A stretch of DNA of 64,000 nucleotides from Nocardioides carbamazepini. Lineage in GTDB: Bacteria; Actinomycetota; Actinomycetes; Propionibacteriales; Nocardioidaceae. A program made the position numbers and the translations under genes. Below the pieces are notes generated by a model. That model was not told where the DNA came from. It worked only from the letters and a program-made list of their open reading frames with translations, and made no database searches. Positions 44,076-52,227 of this stretch are shown one piece after another. The DNA lies in the NCBI RefSeq assembly GCF_024614185.1, contig NZ_JAHTLF010000025.1:682001-746000 (forward strand), in the 5' to 3' direction. Each line of letters opens with the position of its first letter. Positions within the stretch are counted from its first letter, which is position 1.

Positions 44076-44411
44076 TTGCTACTACGAGCTGGGCAGTCCC
44101 CTCTTGAGCCACGCCTCGTCACGGTGCTCGGCGGGCTGCAAACCGAAAGTGAGCCACACCCATCGACGGGTGAGCAGCCCAAAGAGAGCGAACCCGCCGA
44201 GCACCTAGACCGAGTCTGGCCAGACACCGGCCCTACGGGAATCCTCTAGTAGCCCAGAATGACGCATCCACAAGAACGATTGAAGGTCCCAGGCAGGCGC
44301 ATGGCCGGCCCGTTGCCCCCGGGACATGCCCGTGGTCCGGGCTTTGCGACACCCGAACGTGCACAATCAGAGACGCCGGCGCGGGGCCCGGCGCTCTGGG
44401 CAGGAAATCAC
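44076..44411. other. Non-coding stretch between IS110 remnant and TcmP gene
   Basis: 336 bases. An open frame continuing upstream of TcmP (from ATG 44259) has low-complexity, Pro/Arg-rich sequence with no family match, so it is treated as untranslated. It may hold the IS end and the TcmP promoter, but no clear repeat or -35/-10 pair was recognised. Confidence 0.5.
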
Positions 44412-45665
44412 ATGGTCAGCAACGACGGATTCTTCACTGGGCAGAAGCCAGCGGCAGTGCTCAAGCACGCCGTGTTCACCGCCTACGCACACGTGTTCTT
44501 CTCAATGCTCGGCAGCCGCCACCACGGCCCCATGTGGCTCGTTGACACCAACGCCGGTCCCGGAAAGTACGAGGCGGATGCCACGGGCGAGCAGGTCAAC
44601 GGCTCACCGATCGTCGCCCTCGAGCTCGCCCAGACCCAACGGGAGTTCGCTACCCCACGGGAGGTGCACTGCGCCTTCGTTGAAGCGAAGAAGGCCTACG
44701 TCGAGGAGCTGAAGGCTAACGTCGCACCGTTTGTCGCCCAGGGCCTGCGTGCCGAAGTCCTCCACGGAAACGTGGCCGACCAGCTCGCAGAAGTCTGGGA
44801 CATGGTCGGCGACAACCCGGTCCTGACCTTCATCGACCCGTTCGGTGTCGCCGCGGTGTCGAAAGACCAGATGACCGGAACGCTGCTCGACCCAACGCGC
44901 AAAGCCTCCTCTGAGGTGCTGGTCAACATCAACATCGAAGCGATCTCCCGGCACGGGGGATACCTGCAGTGGGGTGAGCATCACGAGCCAGAGCTGAAGC
45001 CCTCGGTGACGACCGAAGCCGGAGTCGAGCTCTCCGACGCGTTCTTCGGCGGGAGCTGGTGGCGCCGCAAGTTCCTTGAAGGCCGCGACCGGACCAACGA
45101 CGCCAACCAGGCGGCGATGGAGGTCGTCGACGCCTACCGCGAAATCATCCACGCCGAGACCGGAGCATCTTCTCTCGTCGTCCCCATCCGGCGCACGCCC
45201 ACCGGGCCCATGCTGTTCCACTTCACGCTCTTCTACCGACACCCCGCCGCGGCGTACAAGTTCGCCGACGCCGCCGCCAAGGGCACGGCGAAGTGGCGCG
45301 AGGTGTTCCGCCAGAAGGACCTCGAGGAGCTGCTTGCCCGTGAAGAGGCGCAGCCATCGCTGTTCGGCGCCGAGGACATCCTCGAGTACAACGAACGTGA
45401 CGCGAAGGCCCGCGAAGCGGAGCTGAAGAACGATGCGGTCGTGCACATCGAGGCGAACCTGACGAGGATGGCCGCCCGGGTCGCCTCCGGTCAGGGCATT
45501 CCCATCGGAGGAAACATCGAGACGATCCTGGGAAGTTTCATGTCCTTGGCCGGCCAGTCAGCTCTTCTGAGCGCGTGGGACAACCTGGCCGCAGCCGGTG
45601 TCGTTCACACGCGGGACAAGTCCGACTCCAAGAACACCTGGAAGCAACACGTCGTCAAGCAGTGA
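44412..45665 (+). CDS. tcmP: Three-Cys-motif partner protein TcmP
   Basis: 417 aa; ATG 44412 is chosen because AGGA lies about six bases upstream and family members begin near DGFFTGQKPAAVLKH. Other landmarks: WLVDTNAGPGKYE, FVEAKKAYVEELKAN, and VLTFIDPFGVAAVSKDQM. The early half has a methyltransferase-like look (DTNAGPG, FIDPFG), suggesting a SAM-binding or related Rossmann fold. It is known only for its association with three-Cys-motif (Gp37/Gp68, DUF5131) proteins, here encoded convergently with an 11-base overlap. Confidence 0.85.
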   Translation: MVSNDGFFTGQKPAAVLKHAVFTAYAHVFFSMLGSRHHGPMWLVDTNAGPGKYEADATGEQVNGSPIVALELAQTQREFATPREVHCAFVEAKKAYVEELKANVAPFVAQGLRAEVLHGNVADQLAEVWDMVGDNPVLTFIDPFGVAAVSKDQMTGTLLDPTRKASSEVLVNINIEAISRHGGYLQWGEHHEPELKPSVTTEAGVELSDAFFGGSWWRRKFLEGRDRTNDANQAAMEVVDAYREIIHAETGASSLVVPIRRTPTGPMLFHFTLFYRHPAAAYKFADAAAKGTAKWREVFRQKDLEELLAREEAQPSLFGAEDILEYNERDAKAREAELKNDAVVHIEANLTRMAARVASGQGIPIGGNIETILGSFMSLAGQSALLSAWDNLAAAGVVHTRDKSDSKNTWKQHVVKQ

Positions 45666-46410
45666 CAACCCGCGCCAGGTCGGGCATCTCCGACCAGACG
45701 GCGCCGTCGAGGTCTCGACCGTGAGCCTTCGGAGTTCGTCCGCCCCACTGCTTGTGGAAGAACGGAACCTCGTTCTCGACGCAGTTGTCGCGGATGTCGC
45801 GCACCCAATCAGCATCCAGGGGCCTCGCGCGGGGCCCGGACTCACCCCCAGTGATGACCCAGCCGATTCCGGTCAGGTCCAAAGCGTCCAACGGCCCCAG
45901 GAGCGGCTCGCAGGACAAGAACCGGACCGCGGCCGGCACGTGCCGCAGATGGTCGACCCGGTTGAGGTGGTCGCTGTTCTCCACGCTCACACCCATCCAC
46001 AGGTTCTTGGGCCACGCGAGCTTGTCGGCGATCTTCGGAAGCCGTGCTGAACGCTTGGTCAGCACCTGGTAGGTGTGCTGCGGCGTGTCCGCGATGACCG
46101 CGAACACGTCGCGGATGAAGTCGACCGGGACTTTCGCGTGGAACAGGTCCGACATCGAGTTCACGAAGACGACCCGCCGCCCGCTCCACCGGTACGGCTG
46201 CGCCAGTGCATCGTTGTGCACCGTCAGCGCGAAACCGGGTCCGGAGGTTCGCGGGTCACCGTCGGCCTGGTATCGGGCCGAGCCCATGGCCTTGAGGCGT
46301 TTCGCCATGGCAAGCGCGTAGCAGTTGTCGCACCCCGCACTGATGCGGTCGCACCCTGTCGTGGGGTTCCAGGTGACCTCGGTCCACTCGATACCGGTCT
46401 TGCGTCGCAT
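45655..46410 (-). CDS. Three-Cys-motif protein, phage Gp37/Gp68 family (DUF5131)
   Basis: 251 aa. The motif near the N-terminus is TGCDRISAGCDNCYA (Cys20, Cys27, Cys30), followed by AMAKRL and by RRVVFVNSMSDLFHAKVP, QHTYQVLTKRS, NLWMGVSVEN, and ITGGESGPRARPLDADW. These match DUF5131/Gp37-Gp68 proteins, found in phages and with TcmP. The Cys arrangement recalls Fe-S/radical-SAM-like clusters but the spacing differs from CxxxCxxC. It begins 68 bases from the divergent HTH gene. Confidence 0.88.
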   Translation of the reverse strand: MRRKTGIEWTEVTWNPTTGCDRISAGCDNCYALAMAKRLKAMGSARYQADGDPRTSGPGFALTVHNDALAQPYRWSGRRVVFVNSMSDLFHAKVPVDFIRDVFAVIADTPQHTYQVLTKRSARLPKIADKLAWPKNLWMGVSVENSDHLNRVDHLRHVPAAVRFLSCEPLLGPLDALDLTGIGWVITGGESGPRARPLDADWVRDIRDNCVENEVPFFHKQWGGRTPKAHGRDLDGAVWSEMPDLARVVTA

Positions 46411-46437
46411 GCCTCAGGCTCCCACCGGTCGACGACA

Positions 46438-46471
46438 GTACGTGATTCGCGTACCGCGTTTCCCGTAATAT
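46438..46471 (+). promoter_or_regulatory. Divergent promoter region of the HTH gene
   Basis: TAATAT (46466-46471) is a good -10, only seven bases before the GTG start codon, implying a nearly leaderless mRNA. Upstream, GTACG and CGTAC (46438-46442, 46450-46454) form an inverted repeat with a 7-base spacer, a possible operator for the small HTH protein; it also covers the DUF5131 upstream region. Confidence 0.4.
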
Positions 46472-46478
46472 ATCACCC

Positions 46479-46787
46479 GTGACCGTCGACGTCGAAGAGC
46501 TGCGTCGCCTCTCAAAGGCGGCGTTCGGCCAGGCATACCGCCTGGAGGTGATGCTGTTCGTTGCCGAGTCGGACGGTTTCGTCACCCAGACCGAGATCGC
46601 CCGGGGCCTGGACCTGCCGGTGTCGAACATCCAGGCGCCGGTACGCAGCCTCATCGACTGCGGGCTCCTCATCGCCCTGCCGAAGTCCGACAACCGCAGC
46701 CGGTTCCTGGCGCGGACCGACTCGCCAGCGTGGGAGTGGGCCCGGAGCTTGCGCGAACTCGCTCAGGTCAGCACGTCCGCACGTTGA
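46479..46787 (+). CDS. Small winged-helix regulator
   Basis: 102 aa from GTG. The wHTH includes AYRLEVMLFVAESDGFVTQT, EIARGLDLPVSNIQAPVRSL and CGLLIALPKSDNRSRFL. No further domain. Divergent from the DUF5131 gene, it probably regulates that gene and itself. Small wHTH repressors are common in defence and mobile loci. Confidence 0.75.
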   Translation: MTVDVEELRRLSKAAFGQAYRLEVMLFVAESDGFVTQTEIARGLDLPVSNIQAPVRSLIDCGLLIALPKSDNRSRFLARTDSPAWEWARSLRELAQVSTSAR

Positions 46788-47346
46788 CCCGGCCAGCTCG
46801 TCGGGCAGGCTGAACCGTATGGCGGGTCGGCATGTCTGACAGTTCGGTGCGGGCGGTCAGGCGACAGGGCTCGTTGATTTTCGGATGAGCCTTGCCTCAA
46901 GTTGCTTGCGTCCAGGACGTCCGATACGTCTAGCCGCGACAGGCGACGTGAAACCGTCGACCTACCCCGATCGCCTCGGGTCGCCTCGGTCGCCTCGGCG
47001 ATCCTTGCTCGGCGGGCGCTGCTGCCTCCCGCAATCGAGACCTTCCCCGGGCCCGAGAAGTCACCCACAAGAGGCGCGCGACGGCGTGACCTGCCCTGGA
47101 CCGCAAGCGGGACGCCCTTTGCTTGCCTGCTGGATGTGTGGCTAGCGCCAGCGCGACGGCAGCGAGTCACGCGCCTGCAGTCCTCCCGGCCTGAGGGACT
47201 CGGCCGGTCCAGTCAGGCGATGTCGACTTTGTGAAACGAAGTACAACCTCTGCTGCTGTTCCCGTAAAGTGGCCACTTCCCGGCGTGTTTCGCACCACGT
47301 CGTTCCGTGAGCGGTCGCACGGCCGCTCCAAATATGCTGGCTGGGC
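46788..47346. other. 559-base region with no recognised gene
   Basis: Open frames on both strands lack family resemblance or ribosome sites. TCGCCTCGG occurs three times at 46971-46998. The composition is less even than in neighbouring genes. The last 130 bases hold the palindrome and -10 of the GHKL gene. Perhaps a remnant of lost island genes. Confidence 0.5.
47267..47335 (+). promoter_or_regulatory. Palindrome and -10 upstream of the GHKL-PRTase pair
   Basis: AAGTGGCCACTT (47267-47278) is a perfect 12-bp palindrome. GAGCGG and CCGCTC (47309-47314, 47323-47328) form an inverted repeat next to AAATAT (47330-47335), a -10-like box 11 bases before the ATG, with no clear Shine-Dalgarno, suggesting leaderless or near-leaderless translation. 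Confidence 0.4.
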
Positions 47347-48645
47347 ATGCCCAGACATGGAGCTTCAGTGACCGTCACCGCCGAAACGGCTGCGCCCGCC
47401 CGGGTGGAGCGGTGGATCCTGCCCAAGCTGCTGACCCGCACCGAGGTTGAGAAGTGGCTGGCCGAACTGCCACTGGACCTTGATGAGGTCATCTTCCATA
47501 TCAGCGGCGACGGGTGCCGTCCCGGTCCGGGCGGAACCGAGAGTTTGCAGTCCGCCATCTGTTTGCTTCACCGGCGCGGTGTGCGGACCAAGCTGTCGTT
47601 CCCTCCGACCACTTTCAGTGACCGTTCGCGCGTCGAGGCGCTTAGTACTGCTGAGTCCGAGAGCGCCGGAACCCAAGCCGAGCGAACTCTTGCGTACCGG
47701 CTGCCTGGCCTTGTCCTTGCGCAGTTGTGCGAACCGGCTGATGCGAACTCGGCCGCGGTGATGGTCAAGGAACGCCAGATCGTCACCGTTGAGACGAACA
47801 AGCACCTGTTCGGTCACGGCACCTCGCGTGCCATCGCCGTCATCGGTGCCAACGATCACCGAACTCATCTGCGGGCCAATGCTCAAGACCGGCAGAACCA
47901 GCTTGAAAGCCGCATCTTGCGGATGCTGGGCACCGAGAACTATCACCCTGCGCGTGACAACCCGCTGATGGAGGAGCTCGTCGAGTTCGTCTACCAGGCC
48001 ACCGAGAACACCTTCGACCACGGCCGTAAGACCTTCGACGGGCACACAATCCAACAGGTCCGGCTGGCCGGGTTCAGTCGCCACATTGTCGGTACCGGCG
48101 TGAACGCCGTCGCCTTGGAGCGGCACTTCCCCGACCCCAGCTCCCACCTTCACGAGTACGTGAAGCGTGCACAGAAGCGCTTCGCGCACGAGGGGCATGA
48201 CCCCAAACGGTTCCACTTGTGGTCGGTCAGCGTCGCCGACGGAGGGGTCGGCATCGCCGCAAAGATGCACAAGGGCCTCGACATCTTCGACCGTGACCTG
48301 GCTGAAGAGTTCAAGGCTGTTCAGGATGGGGTGCTTCCCGACGGTACGACCAAGCCTATGGGGCAGCCTGGACGTGGGCGCGGCTTGGTCAAGATGATGC
48401 GCGCCACCCAAAGGCTCGGCGGGTTCTTCGAGATCCGCACGGGGCGTCTCTCGCTGTGGAGGACTTACCTCAACGAGGACGGCAGCAGCGAGGAGAACCT
48501 CGACTTCGACCACCCCGCGAGCCCAGCGTTCACCCTTCGCGGAGAGAACGAAGCACACGTCGGTGTCGCAGGAACGGTCGTGTCCGTGCTGTTCCCCGCG
48601 TTCGACCTCGGCCCGAATAGCCGTCCGGCGCGGGGCCGCGGTTGA
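47347..48645 (+). CDS. GHKL-fold ATPase, first gene of GHKL-PRTase pair
   Basis: 432 aa, no membrane segment or kinase His motif. Residues about 40-90 resemble a STAS-like alpha/beta unit (DEVIFHISGDG; LQSAICLLHRRGV). The GHKL core follows: N-box region VYQATENTFDHG (Asn221, Asp224, His225), G1 box SVADGGVGIAA (Asp298), and G2 box GRGRGLVKM (342-350). The usual N-box Glu base position appears as Gln217, with Glu213 and Glu220 nearby, so the ATP may be bound more than hydrolysed. The C-terminus is FEIRTGRLSLWRTY, as in kinase ATP domains. The downstream gene starts by TTGA overlap with this stop. Confidence 0.78.
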   Translation: MPRHGASVTVTAETAAPARVERWILPKLLTRTEVEKWLAELPLDLDEVIFHISGDGCRPGPGGTESLQSAICLLHRRGVRTKLSFPPTTFSDRSRVEALSTAESESAGTQAERTLAYRLPGLVLAQLCEPADANSAAVMVKERQIVTVETNKHLFGHGTSRAIAVIGANDHRTHLRANAQDRQNQLESRILRMLGTENYHPARDNPLMEELVEFVYQATENTFDHGRKTFDGHTIQQVRLAGFSRHIVGTGVNAVALERHFPDPSSHLHEYVKRAQKRFAHEGHDPKRFHLWSVSVADGGVGIAAKMHKGLDIFDRDLAEEFKAVQDGVLPDGTTKPMGQPGRGRGLVKMMRATQRLGGFFEIRTGRLSLWRTYLNEDGSSEENLDFDHPASPAFTLRGENEAHVGVAGTVVSVLFPAFDLGPNSRPARGRG

Positions 48646-50945
48646 GGCTCTCGGTTGCGGATCTGGACAGCAGCGACGACGATCCGCAATCGTTCCGCAT
48701 CGCATGCCCTGGTGGCCTCACCGACGAGACCGGCAGCATCCTTTACATCCCGCTGCCGGCCGCCCAGCGCATGCGCGGTATCGACGACGTCATCGCCGCT
48801 CTGCCCGCCTGGAGCCTGGTCAATCACCTGACCGTCATCGGGGTGCACCCGTGGCGCCGCGACGCGCTCGACAGCGACGCCTTGGGCGACATCGCCAGCC
48901 GCGTGTCCGGCGCCCCGCTGTACGTGCTGTGCCACGACGCCGACGGCAACCCCGCCCTCGAGCACGTCCGCGGCGAGAAGATCGAAGGGCTCAACGAGGC
49001 AGACCTGATCGCCGAGCTGCGCCACGCCGACGTGAACTCGGTTCTCATGACCGATGGTGCGCATCTGCCGCACACCGCGAAGCTGCACTACCAGGGTCCG
49101 AACGGTCACCACTATGGTGCGCTGTTGCGCCCAGGGTTCGCGCTCACTACAAACAACCGGCTTGACCGCATTGCGTTCTGGCTGGCCAAGGACGTCCGTG
49201 ACCGGACCAACATCGTGGTTGACCACTGGTCGATGATCGCCCTGGCACATCATGTTGCCGCGTACGCCGCCCGCACCTTCAAGACCAACCCCGAACCATT
49301 CATCGAGGCGGTCTCGGGTTACGAGAGCCGCGAGACTCTCGCGCCTCGGCTGCGTCGCGTGTTCCCGCAGCCGACCCAAGGCCAAGCGATGTTCCTGCTC
49401 TCGATCAATAGCTCGGGCGCGATGGCCCACGAAGTGGTCCTGCCTGCACTCGAGGAGGCCGCCCAGCGGGGGGCGACCGCTGTCGCACTGGCGACCTCCT
49501 CCGCCGAGGGTGACCGCGACGTGCCGGCGCTCGCGGTCCTGGACGAGCAGTTCCGCCGCCACCCTGCCGACGCCTGCCCCAGATGTGCGGACGACACCAC
49601 CGTCATCCCCATCCAGAAGAACACCTACCTAATGAAGCTCGCGGCGTACACGGAGCTCTCCGCGATCACCGCCAAGGACGCTGAACGGTCCCGCGACGTC
49701 GTTGAGGCGTACGCCGCATCGGGGGCGTTCTCGTTGCACCGGGACTACGACGAGGCTGGCGAGGAGCGTCACCACGCGTTCTACGTCGACCTTCTCCCGA
49801 TGCTGAGTACTGACCGGTTCAACGAGCGGCTGCGCAGCGCCGTTGAGAGCCTGGAGCACATCAACCCGCAGGTCATCATCTGCCCGCCCAGCCAGGCCGC
49901 CCAGGAGCTGGCAGCAAAGGTCGCGGACCTGATCGGCCTGCCGGCGCCGATCGTGTCCGACGAGCGCGGACTCTCGACGCTGCCTCCCGAACAAAGTGAA
50001 CTGCTCTGTGCTGATGTCGACATCCTTCTCGTCGACGATGTCGTCATCACCGGCCGCCGCATTGAGGCCTTCCGTCAGGAGCTCATCAGGCTGCGCCGGT
50101 CCCGCGACCTTCCCAGCGAGTTCAACCTCGGCTGTCTCGTCGGCGTCGCGAGGGCACGCGACCCCCGTGCCTTGAAGGGGTGCATGGACTTCGTTCACCA
50201 CCGACAGGCCAACAAGACGTTCGCAGCAGTCGAGACGCTTTTCCTGCCTAACTGGAATGAGCGCAAGTGCCCCTGGTGCCGGGAACTTCAGGCGCTCACA
50301 GCGCTGACCGGGCCAAGTCGAGACCTTCCTGTCGTTGAGACCAGGGTCGCTCAGCTCTTCGAACGCGACGGTCTGGCCGAGCCGTTCTTCAACGTCAGCG
50401 GCGATGACGAGGCGGCATCCGGGGCAGGCGTGCCCGGCGATGAGCTGGCCTGGCAGAAGCTCAGCGAAGAGGAGAAGAGCACCAAGGGTTATGCGAAACG
50501 ATTCTGGGAGCTCAACCCTGGGTCGGTGTTCGGCGATGTTCAAGGCGTCAACCTGGTCATCAGCATCGCGGCAGCCGTTCAGAAGCTCCGGTTCAAGTAC
50601 GACTACGACCAGGCGCCCGTCGAGCCCGGACTCGACGCACGGTTCCGGTCCCCGATTGCGAAGGTGCTGGACCCTTCGTTGTACATGTTCGGCCGCTTCT
50701 ACGAGCCCGTCTTGTTGGCCAGCATCCTGAGGGTGTGCAACCCGTGGGACCTCAGCAGCCCTGAAGTTGACGACGACCTAGTCGAAGGCGTCGAACAGCA
50801 CCTGAACTACCTGTCATCGGGGGAGTACCTGATGGGCGAGGCCATCATCCTCGGCCGGCTGGAGCGGCTTCCTGCACGTGCAGTCAAGGCACTTCCCGAG
50901 GCTGGCACCCACCTCGCTGAACTCGCGAGCGCCCTGCTGCCCTAG
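48642..50945 (+). CDS. Tandem phosphoribosyltransferase-like protein, second gene of GHKL-PRTase pair
   Basis: 767 aa from TTG 48642 inside the preceding stop. Two PRTase-like units follow an N-terminal domain. Unit 1 (about 175-320) has NIVVDHWSMIALAHHVAAY and, at the PRPP-loop position, LLSINSSGAMA (252-261), where the acidic pair is lost, then CPRC (312-315). Unit 2 (about 375-550) has VIICPPSQAAQELAAKVADL, then DDVVITGRR (465-473), an intact PRPP loop, and CPWC (543-546). So one active-looking and one degenerate PRTase, each with a CxxC. Residues 600-767 are a helical C-terminal region without recognised family. Confidence 0.75.
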   Translation: MRLSVADLDSSDDDPQSFRIACPGGLTDETGSILYIPLPAAQRMRGIDDVIAALPAWSLVNHLTVIGVHPWRRDALDSDALGDIASRVSGAPLYVLCHDADGNPALEHVRGEKIEGLNEADLIAELRHADVNSVLMTDGAHLPHTAKLHYQGPNGHHYGALLRPGFALTTNNRLDRIAFWLAKDVRDRTNIVVDHWSMIALAHHVAAYAARTFKTNPEPFIEAVSGYESRETLAPRLRRVFPQPTQGQAMFLLSINSSGAMAHEVVLPALEEAAQRGATAVALATSSAEGDRDVPALAVLDEQFRRHPADACPRCADDTTVIPIQKNTYLMKLAAYTELSAITAKDAERSRDVVEAYAASGAFSLHRDYDEAGEERHHAFYVDLLPMLSTDRFNERLRSAVESLEHINPQVIICPPSQAAQELAAKVADLIGLPAPIVSDERGLSTLPPEQSELLCADVDILLVDDVVITGRRIEAFRQELIRLRRSRDLPSEFNLGCLVGVARARDPRALKGCMDFVHHRQANKTFAAVETLFLPNWNERKCPWCRELQALTALTGPSRDLPVVETRVAQLFERDGLAEPFFNVSGDDEAASGAGVPGDELAWQKLSEEEKSTKGYAKRFWELNPGSVFGDVQGVNLVISIAAAVQKLRFKYDYDQAPVEPGLDARFRSPIAKVLDPSLYMFGRFYEPVLLASILRVCNPWDLSSPEVDDDLVEGVEQHLNYLSSGEYLMGEAIILGRLERLPARAVKALPEAGTHLAELASALLP

Positions 50946-51360
50946 CCTATCGCGCGCCACTCCGCCGCGTCTGCCTATGTGGGTTGACCTCGCTTACCCG
51001 CGATAGGCGGGTTACCGCCCTACTCGTGCCGTCACATGGTGGACACGGCCCAGGTTCCGCCGACCTTTGAACGTTCGGCCTCGTGGTTCGCCTCTAGGTC
51101 GAGTACCTCGGCGAGCGTTGCATCGTCACCGACCGGATGGCCGATCAGCCGGATTGCGAGATGCGACAGCACGGCGATTGACGGCTGCCGCCGATCGACG
51201 GCACGTGGACCCCAACCGCGCCCGAAGGTTGAAGGCTGAAGGCTGAGTCGCCACCCGCGGATCAACCCATGGCGTGCCACCGCGGGATCGGCAGGCGGAA
51301 CCGGCCTCCGAGGTCGATGGCGGCTCGGGAGGCGGTAGTCCCCGGATTAGGCTGAGCCTC
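50946..51360. other. 415-base gap with hairpins and no certain gene
   Basis: GCCTATCGCG (50945-50954) and CGCGATAGGC (50999-51008) are a perfect 10-bp inverted repeat. A minus-strand frame of 82 codons (51032-51280) has a plausible C-terminal segment (DDATLAEVLDLEANHEAERS) but no start signal or family, and may be a gene remnant. The rest shows nothing. Confidence 0.5.
51006..51019 (+). terminator. Short hairpin after the PRTase gene
   Basis: GGCGG, GTTA, CCGCC: a 5-bp stem, 4-base loop, about 60 bases after the PRTase stop. Modest stability; a possible terminator. Confidence 0.4.
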
Positions 51361-51900
51361 ATGGCGGCCGGCGCGACGATGCACACGTTCGAGGTCGAGT
51401 TGGCCGACACGGATCGCGGCGTCTACGAGGAGTTCACGCTGCGCGCGGCGCGGCATCCGTCAGAGACCGAGGCGTACCTCGTGACGCGCGTGCTGGCCTA
51501 CTGCCTCGAGCACGAAGAGGGCATCGTGTTCAGCGAGGGCATCTCGGCGACCGCCGACCCAGCGGTGCTCGTGCGCGACCTGAGCGGGAAGCTGCTCGCC
51601 TGGATCGAGGTCGGCGCGCCGGATGCTGCGCGCCTTCACACGGGCAGCAAGGCTGCCGAGCGCACGACGATCTACACGCACCGCGACCCGGCCAAGGTGC
51701 TCGCGCAGTGGGCAGGGGCGAGGATCCACCGCGCCGCCGAGATCGTGCTGCACAGCTTCGATCCTGGGTTCATCGATTCCGTGGTGGACGCGATGGAGCG
51801 CCGCAACACGATCGCGCTCACCGTGACCGAGCGGCAGCTCTACCTAGAGCTGAACGGCGTGCACCTCTCATCGGCGGTGCACGACCACCCGATCGGTTAG
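51361..51900 (+). CDS. YaeQ family protein
   Basis: 179 aa, the family's usual length. The start at ATG 51361 begins AAGATMHTFEVELADTDRGV. The pattern LRAARHPSETEAYLVTRVLA, then DPAVLVRDLSGKLLAWIEVG and TTIYTHRDPAKVL, fits YaeQ, a PD-(D/E)xK-like fold of unclear role. The core WIEVG replaces nuclease acidic spacing, as in other members, so enzymatic activity is doubtful. No operon partner. Confidence 0.82.
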   Translation: MAAGATMHTFEVELADTDRGVYEEFTLRAARHPSETEAYLVTRVLAYCLEHEEGIVFSEGISATADPAVLVRDLSGKLLAWIEVGAPDAARLHTGSKAAERTTIYTHRDPAKVLAQWAGARIHRAAEIVLHSFDPGFIDSVVDAMERRNTIALTVTERQLYLELNGVHLSSAVHDHPIG

Positions 51901-52227
51901 CGGGGCGACGTCCGTTTGTCGGTCCTGATGCGCGACTTTCGACGCGCGTCAATGATGCCGCCGATGACCAGCGGCGTCATGGGGCGCACCCCGAGGCGGT
52001 ATCCGCGTTCGTGGCGCCCTGCCGAGTCGCCCGCAGCCCAACGGCTGCGCCAGCCGGTCGACGCAGTCCAGATACCGCGGGGTACGCAGCGTGAGTCGTA
52101 GTGCGGACCGGCTTGGCATTGGCCCGACCTCGCTCACCGGCCCGGACCACGACGCCTCGGCCCGTCGTAAGCGTGAGCCGACGGAAAGTCGCGCGCGGCT
52201 GGGTTGTGCATCGGTGATGATGAGTTC
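51901..52227. other. 327-base gap without a recognised gene
   Basis: No reading frame with family resemblance on either strand; no hairpin with clear stem noticed. It may contain the promoter of the CPCC gene. Confidence 0.5.

Noticed and set aside
44259..44411. N-terminal extension of TcmP from ATG 44259
   Set aside because: Low-complexity sequence unlike the family; the ATG at 44412 has a better ribosome site.
46763..47170. 135-codon minus-strand frame in the gap before the GHKL gene
   Set aside because: Overlaps the wHTH gene and includes the repeated TCGCCTCGG bases; no family resemblance.
51032..51280. 82-codon minus-strand frame
   Set aside because: A plausible acidic C-terminal stretch exists but no ribosome site, family match or partner; left as part of the gap description.
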